Source: Chryseobacterium vrystaatense (GTDB taxonomy: Bacteria > Bacteroidota > Bacteroidia > Flavobacteriales > Weeksellaceae). Taken from it: a DNA stretch of 64,000 bases. Below, piece after piece: positions 28,095 to 36,631 of this stretch. The notes below the pieces were generated by a model that saw nothing but the letters and a program-made list of their open reading frames with translations, did not search any database and was not told the origin of the DNA. The translations under genes were made by a program, and so were the position numbers. Location: NCBI RefSeq assembly GCF_000737765.1, contig NZ_JPRI01000001.1, positions 434,001 to 498,000 on the forward strand, in the 5' to 3' direction. Positions within the stretch are counted from its first letter, which is position 1, and each line of letters starts with the position of its first letter.

Positions 28095-31055
28095 TTAGAA
28101 GTTAGCTTTTAATGATAATCCGATAGATCTGGTAATGGGTATACCAAAAGAATCCACTCCTACGCCTCCAGGTGTATTTCCTGAAACCTGTTCAGGATCA
28201 AACGGTGCTTTTTTATAAAAGAAAAATAGATTTGTTCCCACTATACTTACGGTTGCATTTTTCAGGTAAGTGGAGTTGATATCAAAAGTATAGGCTATAG
28301 ACGCCTGACGCAGTCTTACAGTGGTTGCACTGTACATATAAGCTTCATCAATTCCTGCTCCTTCCTGGTTCGCTCCTACAGTTTTATAATAAGCTTTAGC
28401 ATCGGTCAAGCCGGTGTATGCAGCTCCTGCATTCGGAGTTCCCGGTGCATATACAGCGTTCGGGATAGCTACTCCACCTGCATCTCTTGCAGAAGCGCTG
28501 TTCTGGCTTACCCCAAGCAGATCATTTGCTTTTTCTGTAAGAGACAGAACTTTGCCTCCGAATTTCCCATCAATCAGGAAAGAAATCCCCAATTTTCCTA
28601 TGTTGAAAGAGTTGGCAAACCCTACCATAAATTTAGGATTCGGATTACCTAAATACCCGAGGTTTTTATCTGCTAAAGGCTTTCCATCAGCATCAACCAG
28701 AATTCTTCCCTGATCATCTCTCAGGAATTTAATCCCATAGATATCTCCGAAAGATCCGCCCAATTTAAGTTTGGTATAAGCGCCACCACCAGTAAGTTTA
28801 AGAAGCTGACTTTCCGGAACATTGATGCTGGATGGAAATAATTCTACAATTTTGTTTTTGTTGGTAGACCCATTTAAATTAGCCGTCCATCCGAATTTTT
28901 CTGAATCAAATATTTTATAGGACAGAGAAGATTCAAAACCTGTATTTTGTATCTTTCCAGCGTTTACATAATAGGAACCGGACGGTAAACCTCCTAAGTT
29001 AGAAGAAATATCAAGCGCCAAAAGCTGGTTGGAAGCATTTGAATTGTAATATGTAATGTCAAAACTTAAACGGTTTTTGAACAATCTTAACTCGGTACCG
29101 GCTTCAAACGTTTTATTGAGTTCCGGCTTTACAAATAATTCTTTGAAAGCAGGATCTGTCACAAGTGAATATTTAGGTTTTACAATCTGACCGGCATCCA
29201 CATTATATCCGTAAACAGTATCATATAGATTGGTTGCAGTTGTTAAGTTGGGGGGTAATCCTAATCCTACAGTAGCGTAAGACCCTCTTATTTTCCAAAA
29301 ATTAATGGTTTCAGGCAGTTTGAAGATGGAGGATAATACAGCATTAACCCCTACAGATTCATAATCGTACCCGTTCGTTCCTGTTAAAGCCAATGTAGAG
29401 TCCCAATCATTTCTAAAGGTCATATCTACATAAACCATATTCTTGTAGCCTAATGAAGCACTTGCAAAAACCGACTGTATTTGTTTTTTGGTACTGTAAC
29501 TTATATTGTGAAACCCATCTCCTACAGCTCTGTCTACATTCCATAGCAGATTACTGACTGCAAACAAATTCGGAATCGCCAAATAAGCATTATCAATTTC
29601 AGTTACTGTATTCCTTGAGGTATTGATACTTCCCCCAACTGTAAAATCCAATGAAATATCATCGCTTAATTTTGGACTACCTACTAATAAAACATCACCA
29701 TAAGTAGAAGTGTTTTCATATTTGTTTTGAAGAAGTCTTCCATTAATGCCGTTACTCGTTATAAGATTTGGATCTGAATATGCCGAGACCCCTCTTTGAC
29801 TATCGGTAATATTCCAGCTATAATTCCCTCTTATTCTTGCAGATAACCAAGGATTGATCTGATAGGCCAGAGATAAAGCGGTATAGGTATTTTTGTTATT
29901 AACAGTAACTCTGTTTCTATTTAATATCCAGTAAGGATTTTGCGTTGCAGGATTTCCGTTGAATTTTCCGTCCGGTCCTACAGCCCACCAATTTTGACCG
30001 GGTAATAATCTCGATTTGTCTATATAAAAATAGTTGCTATCATTATATTGATCAAAATCTACTCCTCTTGGCAACCAATATAAGCTCACTAAAGGTGAAA
30101 AAGAAATACCCGGAGTCTGTCTGTTGATGCTGTTTTGTAAAGAGCCAATAAAATTAGCATCCAACGTTAACTTATCATTCAGATATTTGCTGGAATTTCT
30201 AAAAGAAACATTGTATTGATCGAAATAAGAAGAAGGAACAATCCCTTTATTCGTAGTATTTCCTATTGAGAAATAATTCGTTGATTTTTCGGTTCCTGAC
30301 TGGAAAGAAAGGCTGTTCACCCATGTCGTTCCATTTTGCAGGAAATCTTTCAGGTGATCCTTGGAAGCACCTTTTGCACCCCAGCTTTCGTTGGAAACAC
30401 CGGGAGCCTGACCAGAAACTGCAGGATCATAAGAAAGATAGGTATGCTGCAGTTTGGGAAGACTATAGGCCTGATCTACCGTCAGACTCGTATTATAAGT
30501 TATAGAGCTTCTTCCTAACTTCCCTTTTTTAGTGGTAATCAGGATCACCCCGTTGCCTCCCATAGAGCCATAAAGAGCAGAAGCCGAAGCCCCTTTTAAG
30601 AAGTTCATGCTTTCAATATCATCCGGATTGATGGAGCTTAAAACATCCCCCGCATCAGGCATGGTAGAATATTGGCTGGCCTCCGCAATCTTTCCTACTC
30701 CATTAATGATAGGTATGCCATCTATTACATACAGTGGCTGACTATTGTTGGCTGATTTATTCCCTCTCATTAAAACCCTAACCGAACTTCCTACACCGTT
30801 CGTTCTATTGATCTGTACGTTGGAAACTTTTCCACTGATAGAGTTTAAAAAATTAGGCGTCTTCACTTCGGTTAGCTCATCTCCGCTAATTTGCTGGCTG
30901 GAATACGTAAGCGCGCGGGCCTGCCTCTTGATCCCTAAAGATGTCACAACCACTTCTTCTATTTTGGTTGTATTAGCGGTATCTGCCTTTTTAGTTTCCT
31001 GTGCGTAAGCAGACAAAGAAAAAACTAATAAAACCGGTATAACAGTTTTTCTCAT
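28095..31055 (-). CDS. SusC/RagA-family TonB-linked outer-membrane transporter
   Basis: A 986-residue TonB-dependent transporter and first structural gene of the locus. Signal MRKTVIPVLLVFSLSAYA, then a TonB-box-like segment (TKIEEVVVTSLGIKRQ), the plug (NSISGKVSNVQINRTNGVGSSVRVLMRGN, PLYVIDGIPI, GSMGGNGVILITTKKG) and a long beta-barrel ending LSLKANF. The carboxypeptidase-like N-terminal extension common in SusC proteins is missing. With the SusD lipoprotein it should import partly trimmed high-mannose glycan into the periplasm. Confidence 0.96.
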   Translation of the reverse strand: MRKTVIPVLLVFSLSAYAQETKKADTANTTKIEEVVVTSLGIKRQARALTYSSQQISGDELTEVKTPNFLNSISGKVSNVQINRTNGVGSSVRVLMRGNKSANNSQPLYVIDGIPIINGVGKIAEASQYSTMPDAGDVLSSINPDDIESMNFLKGASASALYGSMGGNGVILITTKKGKLGRSSITYNTSLTVDQAYSLPKLQHTYLSYDPAVSGQAPGVSNESWGAKGASKDHLKDFLQNGTTWVNSLSFQSGTEKSTNYFSIGNTTNKGIVPSSYFDQYNVSFRNSSKYLNDKLTLDANFIGSLQNSINRQTPGISFSPLVSLYWLPRGVDFDQYNDSNYFYIDKSRLLPGQNWWAVGPDGKFNGNPATQNPYWILNRNRVTVNNKNTYTALSLAYQINPWLSARIRGNYSWNITDSQRGVSAYSDPNLITSNGINGRLLQNKYENTSTYGDVLLVGSPKLSDDISLDFTVGGSINTSRNTVTEIDNAYLAIPNLFAVSNLLWNVDRAVGDGFHNISYSTKKQIQSVFASASLGYKNMVYVDMTFRNDWDSTLALTGTNGYDYESVGVNAVLSSIFKLPETINFWKIRGSYATVGLGLPPNLTTATNLYDTVYGYNVDAGQIVKPKYSLVTDPAFKELFVKPELNKTFEAGTELRLFKNRLSFDITYYNSNASNQLLALDISSNLGGLPSGSYYVNAGKIQNTGFESSLSYKIFDSEKFGWTANLNGSTNKNKIVELFPSSINVPESQLLKLTGGGAYTKLKLGGSFGDIYGIKFLRDDQGRILVDADGKPLADKNLGYLGNPNPKFMVGFANSFNIGKLGISFLIDGKFGGKVLSLTEKANDLLGVSQNSASARDAGGVAIPNAVYAPGTPNAGAAYTGLTDAKAYYKTVGANQEGAGIDEAYMYSATTVRLRQASIAYTFDINSTYLKNATVSIVGTNLFFFYKKAPFDPEQVSGNTPGGVGVDSFGIPITRSIGLSLKANF

Positions 31056-31473
31056 AAGGTTTAGTTTTATTAAGATTTATTTTGAGAATCAACCCTATCA
31101 CTTTAAATGCTATTTATTATAAAACAATATTTATCTTCTATTTTCAACAACATTATGTTCTGCTTTCACTAAATAATTAAAGTTTTGTTAAGATTTAATT
31201 CATATTAGCAAATCTAAATTTTGTTAACAGTCAGATATAATGTTATTTTATCATAAAACGATATTATTTTTTCAGGTAATTTTAAATCACGGCAACTATC
31301 TACTGATTTTCAGAATAGTATAGGGATTGACGACTTTTAGATTTTCATCAGTTGATCATGACATTTTTTTAACACTTTTTGATTAAAAAGCATCTGATTT
31401 GCATAAAAAAAGATCCGGACAAAACAATCCGGATCTTGAACACACAATATGTATTTCCTTTATTTAAAACGAG
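31056..31473 (-). promoter_or_regulatory. Regulatory region of the N-glycan locus
   Basis: An AT-rich 418-bp gap without a gene. On the minus strand TAGATTTG (31209-31216) fits the -7 box and would give a leader of about 145 nt before susC; a clear -33 element is not seen. GTTAAC and repeated TTTGTTAA words next to it could be operator parts for the AraC regulator. The left part of the gap holds only the AraC-gene terminator. Confidence 0.4.
31405..31437 (-). terminator. Terminator of the AraC-type regulator gene
   Basis: A 10-bp perfect stem (AAGATCCGGA with TCCGGATCTT). On the minus strand it is followed by a run of T residues, directly after the regulator gene. Confidence 0.88.
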
Positions 31474-32352
31474 TTACTCGATTTTTTTCACTCCTTTAAA
31501 AAGCTCTTTAAACTCAGTAGGTGTTGTTTTTTTGATTGATTTAAAAACCTTGTTGAAATTCGCTATATTATTAAAGCCAGCCTCAAAAGCAGTCTCAAAA
31601 ACGGTGAGATTCTTCTCCATCAACCATCTTGCAGCATAGCTGATCCTTATTTCGTTGAGATAATTTACAAAAGTCTTACCCGTTCTTTTTTTGATGAATC
31701 TGTTAAAGGTTACGCTGCTCATATTGATCAGCGAGGCAGCATCATGAAGTGTTATTTTACTTTCAAAATTTTTATGAACAAAATCGTGCACAATCTTCAT
31801 CTTATCATTATCCGCAAAGGTTTCTAGTTCTATGCTGTAGGAGGATAAAAGCGTTTTATCTTCGGCAATGGCCAGCTCGTTCAGAATTTTCATGATCTCT
31901 ATAAAAGATTCGAAACTGTTCATTTTGGATAAGTTGAGAAAAGAGTCTTTTAATTTTTCTGCAGTTTCCTGAGAAAATAAAATCCCACGAATGGAATCCT
32001 TCATCAGGTTGCTTATGGGTTTGAGGATATTTTTATCCATCATAGACTGATTAAAGAAGTCCTGATTAAACTGCACGGTAATCTCATGCGTTTTCCGGTT
32101 TTTACATTTATGATTGGCCCAGCAGTGTGGCAGATTAGGCCCTACCAATACCAGCTCGATATCGCCGATCTCTCCGGTGTGATCCCCAATCATCCTGCGG
32201 TATCCTTTTCCTTTGCTTATAAAATTGATCTCGATTTCCGGATGATAATGATACGGAAAATCAAAAGATGCTTTTATCCGGTCAAATACAAGAAAACTGT
32301 CCTCAGGAGACAATGGAGTTATTTCTCTCAAAATATTCTCTAGCTTGCTCAT
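31474..32352 (-). CDS. AraC-family regulator with cupin sensor, likely regulator of the N-glycan locus
   Basis: A 292-residue protein with an N-terminal cupin-like domain (FPYHYHPEIEINFISKGKGYRRMIGD, LVLVGPNLPHCW) and a C-terminal AraC double helix-turn-helix (KITLHDAASLINMSSVTFNRFIKKRTGKTF; TVFETAFEAGFNNIANFNKVFK). It is encoded immediately upstream of the susC operon on the same strand, with its own terminator. This supports local control of the operon, probably in response to a free sugar. Regulation by hybrid two-component or ECF sigma systems is more usual for such loci. Confidence 0.88.
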   Translation of the reverse strand: MSKLENILREITPLSPEDSFLVFDRIKASFDFPYHYHPEIEINFISKGKGYRRMIGDHTGEIGDIELVLVGPNLPHCWANHKCKNRKTHEITVQFNQDFFNQSMMDKNILKPISNLMKDSIRGILFSQETAEKLKDSFLNLSKMNSFESFIEIMKILNELAIAEDKTLLSSYSIELETFADNDKMKIVHDFVHKNFESKITLHDAASLINMSSVTFNRFIKKRTGKTFVNYLNEIRISYAARWLMEKNLTVFETAFEAGFNNIANFNKVFKSIKKTTPTEFKELFKGVKKIE

Positions 32353-32606
32353 CTAATCTTTGAAGAAATTAAAGTTATCATTCAATACAGTACTTTTTGC
32401 AAAATTGATAAAAAACCAATCAACTAATATATAATTTTTATTTTTTATTTACATTTTATTAAAAAAGTAAGGTTAAATTGAAAAACAATCCCGAAAATTA
32501 ATAATAAGAACCATCTCAACCTTTAAAATATATCCTCCAGAAACTCACATCATTTATTAATCTAATCAAAAACTTCTTTTTTGTATCTTTAAGCTAAAGT
32601 AATTGT

Positions 32607-33473
32607 ATGCAGCAGCAGCTTATTTTTGAGGATCACTATAAAAAACTCGGACTTGAAATGTTCTCAGAAGAAAATCTGAAGACAGTTAATGGTAATAAAT
32701 TTAAATATGATATTAAAATACTTTTCATACCGGAAGGCTATCAGCTGACCATAGATTTTAATCATTATCAAGTTTCAAAACCTTCCTTATTTTTTCTCAC
32801 CAGCCAACATCTGAAAATAGAAAAAGGAAAAGAGGAAGCCATATTGCTACATTACAATCGTGATTTTTACTGCATTCAGATTCACGATAAAGAAGTTGCC
32901 TGTGACGGACTTCTTTTTCATAATGTATTTGAGATTCCATTTGTAGAGCTTACTGATGAAGAGACTTCTGATATTAAAAACCTATTCCGACAAATAAAAG
33001 ACGAACTGGAGTGGAAAGATTCTTCTGCTGAGGAAATGATCAGAACCTATGTAAAACAGATCATCATCCGCGCCACAAGAAACTGGAAGAAACAGCATCT
33101 GAATAATGGCAGCATAAAAATTCCCGGCAGCGAACTGGATGTCTTCAGGGATTTCAGCAGATATCTTGAAATACACTTTAGGGACAAGCATAACGTTGCA
33201 GATTATGCAGAGCTTCTTCATTTAGCCCCAAAAACATTAACGCATAAATTTAAAAGTCTGAATATAGAATCGCCCAATCAGTTTATCATTAACAGAATTT
33301 TGTTGGAAGCTAAAAGACTGCTTTTTTATACAGATAAACCTGTGAAAGAGATCGCCTATGATCTGGGTTACGAGGATCCGGCCTATTTTAACCGGCTTTT
33401 CACCAACAAAATAGGCAGTACTCCATCCAATTTTAAAAAAAATTACTCTTCGGGAAAAAAGTACAATATTTAA
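32607..33473 (+). CDS. AraC-family transcriptional regulator
   Basis: A 288-residue regulator with an N-terminal sensor region of unclear fold and a C-terminal AraC DNA-binding domain (HNVADYAELLHLAPKTLTHKFKSLNIESP; KEIAYDLGYEDPAYFNRLFTNKIGSTPSNFKK). It diverges from the N-glycan regulator across a 254-bp gap. It resembles stand-alone AraC proteins of flavobacteria. The osmC gene follows but has its own promoter, so a shared role is not shown. Confidence 0.88.
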   Translation: MQQQLIFEDHYKKLGLEMFSEENLKTVNGNKFKYDIKILFIPEGYQLTIDFNHYQVSKPSLFFLTSQHLKIEKGKEEAILLHYNRDFYCIQIHDKEVACDGLLFHNVFEIPFVELTDEETSDIKNLFRQIKDELEWKDSSAEEMIRTYVKQIIIRATRNWKKQHLNNGSIKIPGSELDVFRDFSRYLEIHFRDKHNVADYAELLHLAPKTLTHKFKSLNIESPNQFIINRILLEAKRLLFYTDKPVKEIAYDLGYEDPAYFNRLFTNKIGSTPSNFKKNYSSGKKYNI

Positions 33474-33486
33474 TCCTTTTTATCTA

Positions 33487-33517
33487 TTGAATGGAACTTA
33501 TACCCCCTATATCTTTG
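33487..33517 (+). promoter_or_regulatory. Promoter of osmC
   Basis: TTG and TATCTTTG are separated by 20 bp, a good match to the TTG-N17-23-TAnnTTTG pattern of Bacteroidota. It is followed by a leader of about 40 nt. Confidence 0.65.
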
Positions 33518-33561
33518 TATCATCAAAATCAACATATTAAAAACAACAAAAAGCAAACATT

Positions 33562-33978
33562 ATGAGACGTAACGCAACAGCCGTTTGGAACGGTAACATT
33601 AAAGAAGGTAACGGACATTTAACTACTCAAAGTACTACTTTAAACGAAACTCAATATTCTTTCAACAGCCGTTTCGCAGACGGAGTGGGAACCAATCCTG
33701 AAGAATTGCTTGCTGCAGCACACGCAGGATGTTTCACTATGAAACTGAGTGCTGAACTTTCACAGGCAGGTTTTACTCCTGAAGAATTAAAAACAACTTC
33801 TGTGATCACCCTTGATCCAAGTGTGGGAAAGATCACAAAATCTGAACTGACTTTGACAGCAAAAGTTCCGGGACTTTCTGAAGAGGATTTCCAGAAATAT
33901 GCGAAAATAGCTGAAGAAGGATGTCCTGTAAGTGCAGCTTTTAATTTTGAAATTACGCTGAATGCTACTTTAGCATAA
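33562..33978 (+). CDS. osmC: OsmC-family peroxiredoxin
   Basis: A 138-residue thiol peroxidase that reduces organic hydroperoxides. Both catalytic cysteines are present: Cys57 in [13 protein letters not shown] and Cys121 in [10 protein letters not shown]. The pattern fits OsmC more than Ohr. The N-terminus [19 protein letters not shown] is typical. It is a single gene with a strong promoter, followed by a long inverted-repeat element. Confidence 0.93.
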   Translation: MRRNATAVWNGNIKEGNGHLTTQSTTLNETQYSFNSRFADGVGTNPEELLAAAHAGCFTMKLSAELSQAGFTPEELKTTSVITLDPSVGKITKSELTLTAKVPGLSEEDFQKYAKIAEEGCPVSAAFNFEITLNATLA

Positions 33979-34003
33979 TTATTTTCAAATTTCTTTATTT
34001 AGG

Positions 34004-34120
34004 CCATTAAGTTTTTTAAGATTAGGGAAAGTTAAGAGAATATCAAACGGTATCAGATCTAATGTTTTATATCCGTTCACCGATTCTTAATTATTCTTAT
34101 CAGCTTAAAAATCTTAATGG
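34004..34120. repeat. Long imperfect inverted repeat (MITE-like)
   Basis: The two arms are each about 55 bp and partly complementary; the outer 17 bp match with a single mismatch (CCATTAAGWTTTTTAAG) and inner blocks TTAAGA and AACGG are also shared. It would form a long RNA hairpin. There is no coding content; it occupies most of the gap between osmC and the tetR gene. Confidence 0.55.
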
Positions 34121-34256
34121 TTTAATTCTTCACAGAAAACCGCTGATGTTCGAAAAACTCATGCGGTCTTCTTCAGCACACAGTTTTAAACTTTACATAC
34201 ACTTAAATGTTCAAAAGCTTTTGTGACTTTTGTGGTAAAAACAAATGGAATAATAA

Positions 34257-34289
34257 AATATACCAATCGGTATATTATTTGTATATTTG
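34257..34289 (+). promoter_or_regulatory. TetR-type operator and promoter
   Basis: A perfect 8-bp inverted repeat (AATATACC, spacer AATC, GGTATATT; 34257-34276) lies 5 bp upstream of TATATTTG, a good -7 box (34282-34289), 20 bp before the regulator ATG. The position is ideal for autorepression of the downstream operon. Confidence 0.7.
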
Positions 34290-34309
34290 CATTGAAATTA
34301 AGTACTTCA

Positions 34310-34915
34310 ATGTCAAAAGCAGAAAAGACCAGACAGTTTATCATAGAGAAAACAGCTCCATTGTTCAATACCAAAGGCTATATGTCTACGTCTTTATCTG
34401 ATATCACAGAAGCGACAGGCCTTACCAAAGGAAGCATTTATGGAAATTTTGGCAATAAAGATGAGGTAGCACTCGAGGTTTATAAATACAACTCAAGTCT
34501 GCTGGCAAAGAATATGGCCAGATCTTTAGGGGAAGAATTTCCGACCATGATAGACAAATTACATGCGTTTGTCAGTTTTTACCGCAAAAACTGGAAAACA
34601 GTCTTTGAAAATGGAGGCTGTCCTTTAATGAATGCGGCCACAGAAGCTGATGATACATTTCCCAGTCTCAAAAAACAGGTTACTTTATCTTTTGAAGGCT
34701 GGATCAAAAAAATAGCTGATGTGATCACTCATGGAAAACAAAACGGAGAAATACAGCAACACATTAATCCTCATGAATACGGTTCTCTGTTTATCATGAT
34801 CATAGAAGGCGGAATACTGCTTTCCAAAACAACAGAGAATGAAAAATATCTGCATCTTGCCTTAGACAGGATATTACTCATGATCGACAAAGAATTAAAA
34901 ACACTTTCCTCATAA
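34310..34915 (+). CDS. TetR/AcrR-family repressor
   Basis: A 201-residue regulator. The N-terminal helix-turn-helix is clear (KTRQFIIEKTAPLFNTKGYMSTSLSDITEATGLTKGSIYGNFGNKDEVALEVY); the C-terminal domain contains the TetR_C segment ENGGCPLMNAATEADDTFPSLK typical for AcrR-like proteins with acyl or aromatic ligands. The start at MSKAEK is supported by the operator/promoter directly upstream. It is the first gene of an operon with thiolase, thioesterase and ketoacyl-ACP synthase genes (9-bp gap to the thiolase), so it probably senses an acyl compound. Confidence 0.92.
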   Translation: MSKAEKTRQFIIEKTAPLFNTKGYMSTSLSDITEATGLTKGSIYGNFGNKDEVALEVYKYNSSLLAKNMARSLGEEFPTMIDKLHAFVSFYRKNWKTVFENGGCPLMNAATEADDTFPSLKKQVTLSFEGWIKKIADVITHGKQNGEIQQHINPHEYGSLFIMIIEGGILLSKTTENEKYLHLALDRILLMIDKELKTLSS

Positions 34916-34924
34916 ATTTTCAAT

Positions 34925-36193
34925 ATGGAAACAAAAAAAGTGGCTATCGTAGGATACAGCAGAATTCCTTTTGCCAGAATCAATACAGCCTACGCAGATC
35001 TGGACAATCAGGAACTTCTGGAAGCATCTCTTACCGGGCTGATCAACAAATACCATTTACAGGGTAAACTCCTTGGCGAAGTGGCTGGCGGTGCGGTGAT
35101 CAAACACATTTCTGAGAGCAACCTCATCAGAGAAACAGTACTGAATACCTCGCTTGATCCTGCTACTCCTGCGTGCGATCTTCAGCAGGCATGTGATACA
35201 GGAATTGAAGCTGCTGTTTACATTGGGAATAAAATTGCACTGGGGCAGATTGAAAGCGGCATAGCCTGTGGTGTTGAGGCAATGAGCAACATTCCTTTTG
35301 AATCTGCACCCAGATTAAGAAAAGCTTTATTAAAAGCCAATAAAGAAAAATCAATATTTGGAAAACTAAAACAGTTACTGACTCCAAAGCTTAAAGACTG
35401 GATGCCTATCCCCTACAAAGGACAGGAACCCCAAACCGGTCTTGTCATGGGCGGACATACAGAAATCACCGCAAAATACTATCAGATATCCCGTGAAGAA
35501 CAGGATCAGCTAGCTTTAAGAAGCCATCAGAATATGGCAAAAGCTTATGATGAAGGTTTTTTTGATGATATGGTCATTCCCGCTTTTGGATTAGATAAAG
35601 ACAATAATCTCCGCAGAGACACCAGTATTGAAAAGCTTTCTCAGATAAAACCTGCTTTTGATAAAGAAAATGGAACTTTGACTGCCGGAAATTCAACGCC
35701 CTTTACCGATGGTGCTTCAGCAGTTTTAATGGCCAGTGAAGAATGGGCCCATGCGAATGGTCTTCCTATTTTAGCGTATGTCACTTTTTCGGAAGTAGCG
35801 GGCATAGAATATGTGGAAAACAAACAGAATCTTCTTTTGGCACCCGTTTTTGCCGCAGACCGAATGCTTCGAAAAGCAGGAATGAGTCTGGAAGATTTTG
35901 ATTATTATGAAATTCATGAAGCTTTTGCCGCTCAGGTTCTTGCTACGATTAAGATCTGGGAAAATGACGATCTGGCAAAAAAATTCGGTCTGGAAAAAGC
36001 ATTAGGGAAAATCGACAGAAATAAACTGAATGTAAAAGGCGGAAGTCTTGCCGCAGCCCATCCTTTTGCAGCTACAGGCGGAAGAATTATCGCCACACTT
36101 GCCAAACTGCTTCACGAAAAAGGAAGCGGAAAAGGATTCATCTCTATTTGTGCCGCACGCGGACAGGGTGTAACGATGATTTTAGAAAAGTAA
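34925..36193 (+). CDS. Thiolase (acetyl-CoA C-acyltransferase)
   Basis: A 422-residue thiolase, similar in size and features to the FadI group. Catalytic residues: Cys90 in DLQQACDTGIEAA, the His in EIHEAFAAQV, the His in KGGSLAAAHPFAATGG and the Cys in FISICAARGQGV. It cleaves or forms 3-ketoacyl-CoA. Its place between tetR and a hotdog thioesterase gene suggests a specialised fatty-acid or acyl-CoA remodelling operon rather than the main beta-oxidation complex (no fadB/fadJ partner nearby). Confidence 0.92.
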   Translation: METKKVAIVGYSRIPFARINTAYADLDNQELLEASLTGLINKYHLQGKLLGEVAGGAVIKHISESNLIRETVLNTSLDPATPACDLQQACDTGIEAAVYIGNKIALGQIESGIACGVEAMSNIPFESAPRLRKALLKANKEKSIFGKLKQLLTPKLKDWMPIPYKGQEPQTGLVMGGHTEITAKYYQISREEQDQLALRSHQNMAKAYDEGFFDDMVIPAFGLDKDNNLRRDTSIEKLSQIKPAFDKENGTLTAGNSTPFTDGASAVLMASEEWAHANGLPILAYVTFSEVAGIEYVENKQNLLLAPVFAADRMLRKAGMSLEDFDYYEIHEAFAAQVLATIKIWENDDLAKKFGLEKALGKIDRNKLNVKGGSLAAAHPFAATGGRIIATLAKLLHEKGSGKGFISICAARGQGVTMILEK

Positions 36194-36203
36194 AACAGAA
36201 GAT

Positions 36204-36629
36204 ATGAACAGACTAGCACAACTGCAGCAATTCATTGGAAAAGAATTTGATCAGTCACCTTCACCGTTTATGAAATGGCTGAACCCTATTGTGGTTTCTG
36301 CAGAAGAAGGACATCTGGAGTTTCAATATAAAGTGAGGCCGGAATGGCTCAATCCGATCGGAAATCTTCATGGAGGCGTCACGGCAGCCATCGTAGACGA
36401 CATCATTGGAGCAACGATGTTCTCTCTGAACGAAAATTCTTTCATTACAACCATTAATAATGTGATCGATTATTTTTCAACTGCAAAAGAAAATGATAAT
36501 ATTGTAGCCGAAACGAAAATTATAAAAAGAGGCCGGCAGTTTGTCAATGCGCAATGCGAGATTTGGAACGCAGACAAAACAAGACTGATTGCCAGGGGAA
36601 CCTCTAATCTATTCAAAATTAATAACTAG
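36204..36629 (+). CDS. PaaI-type hotdog thioesterase
   Basis: A 141-residue single hotdog-domain protein. Visible: WLNPIGNLHGGVTAAIVDDIIGATM (the HGG motif with the active-site Asp region) and a following strand set. These enzymes hydrolyse acyl-CoA or phenylacyl-CoA thioesters. It starts 10 bp after the thiolase stop and ends 2 bp before the ketoacyl-ACP synthase ATG, so the genes are one transcription unit. Confidence 0.88.
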   Translation: MNRLAQLQQFIGKEFDQSPSPFMKWLNPIVVSAEEGHLEFQYKVRPEWLNPIGNLHGGVTAAIVDDIIGATMFSLNENSFITTINNVIDYFSTAKENDNIVAETKIIKRGRQFVNAQCEIWNADKTRLIARGTSNLFKINN

Positions 36630-36631
36630 AT

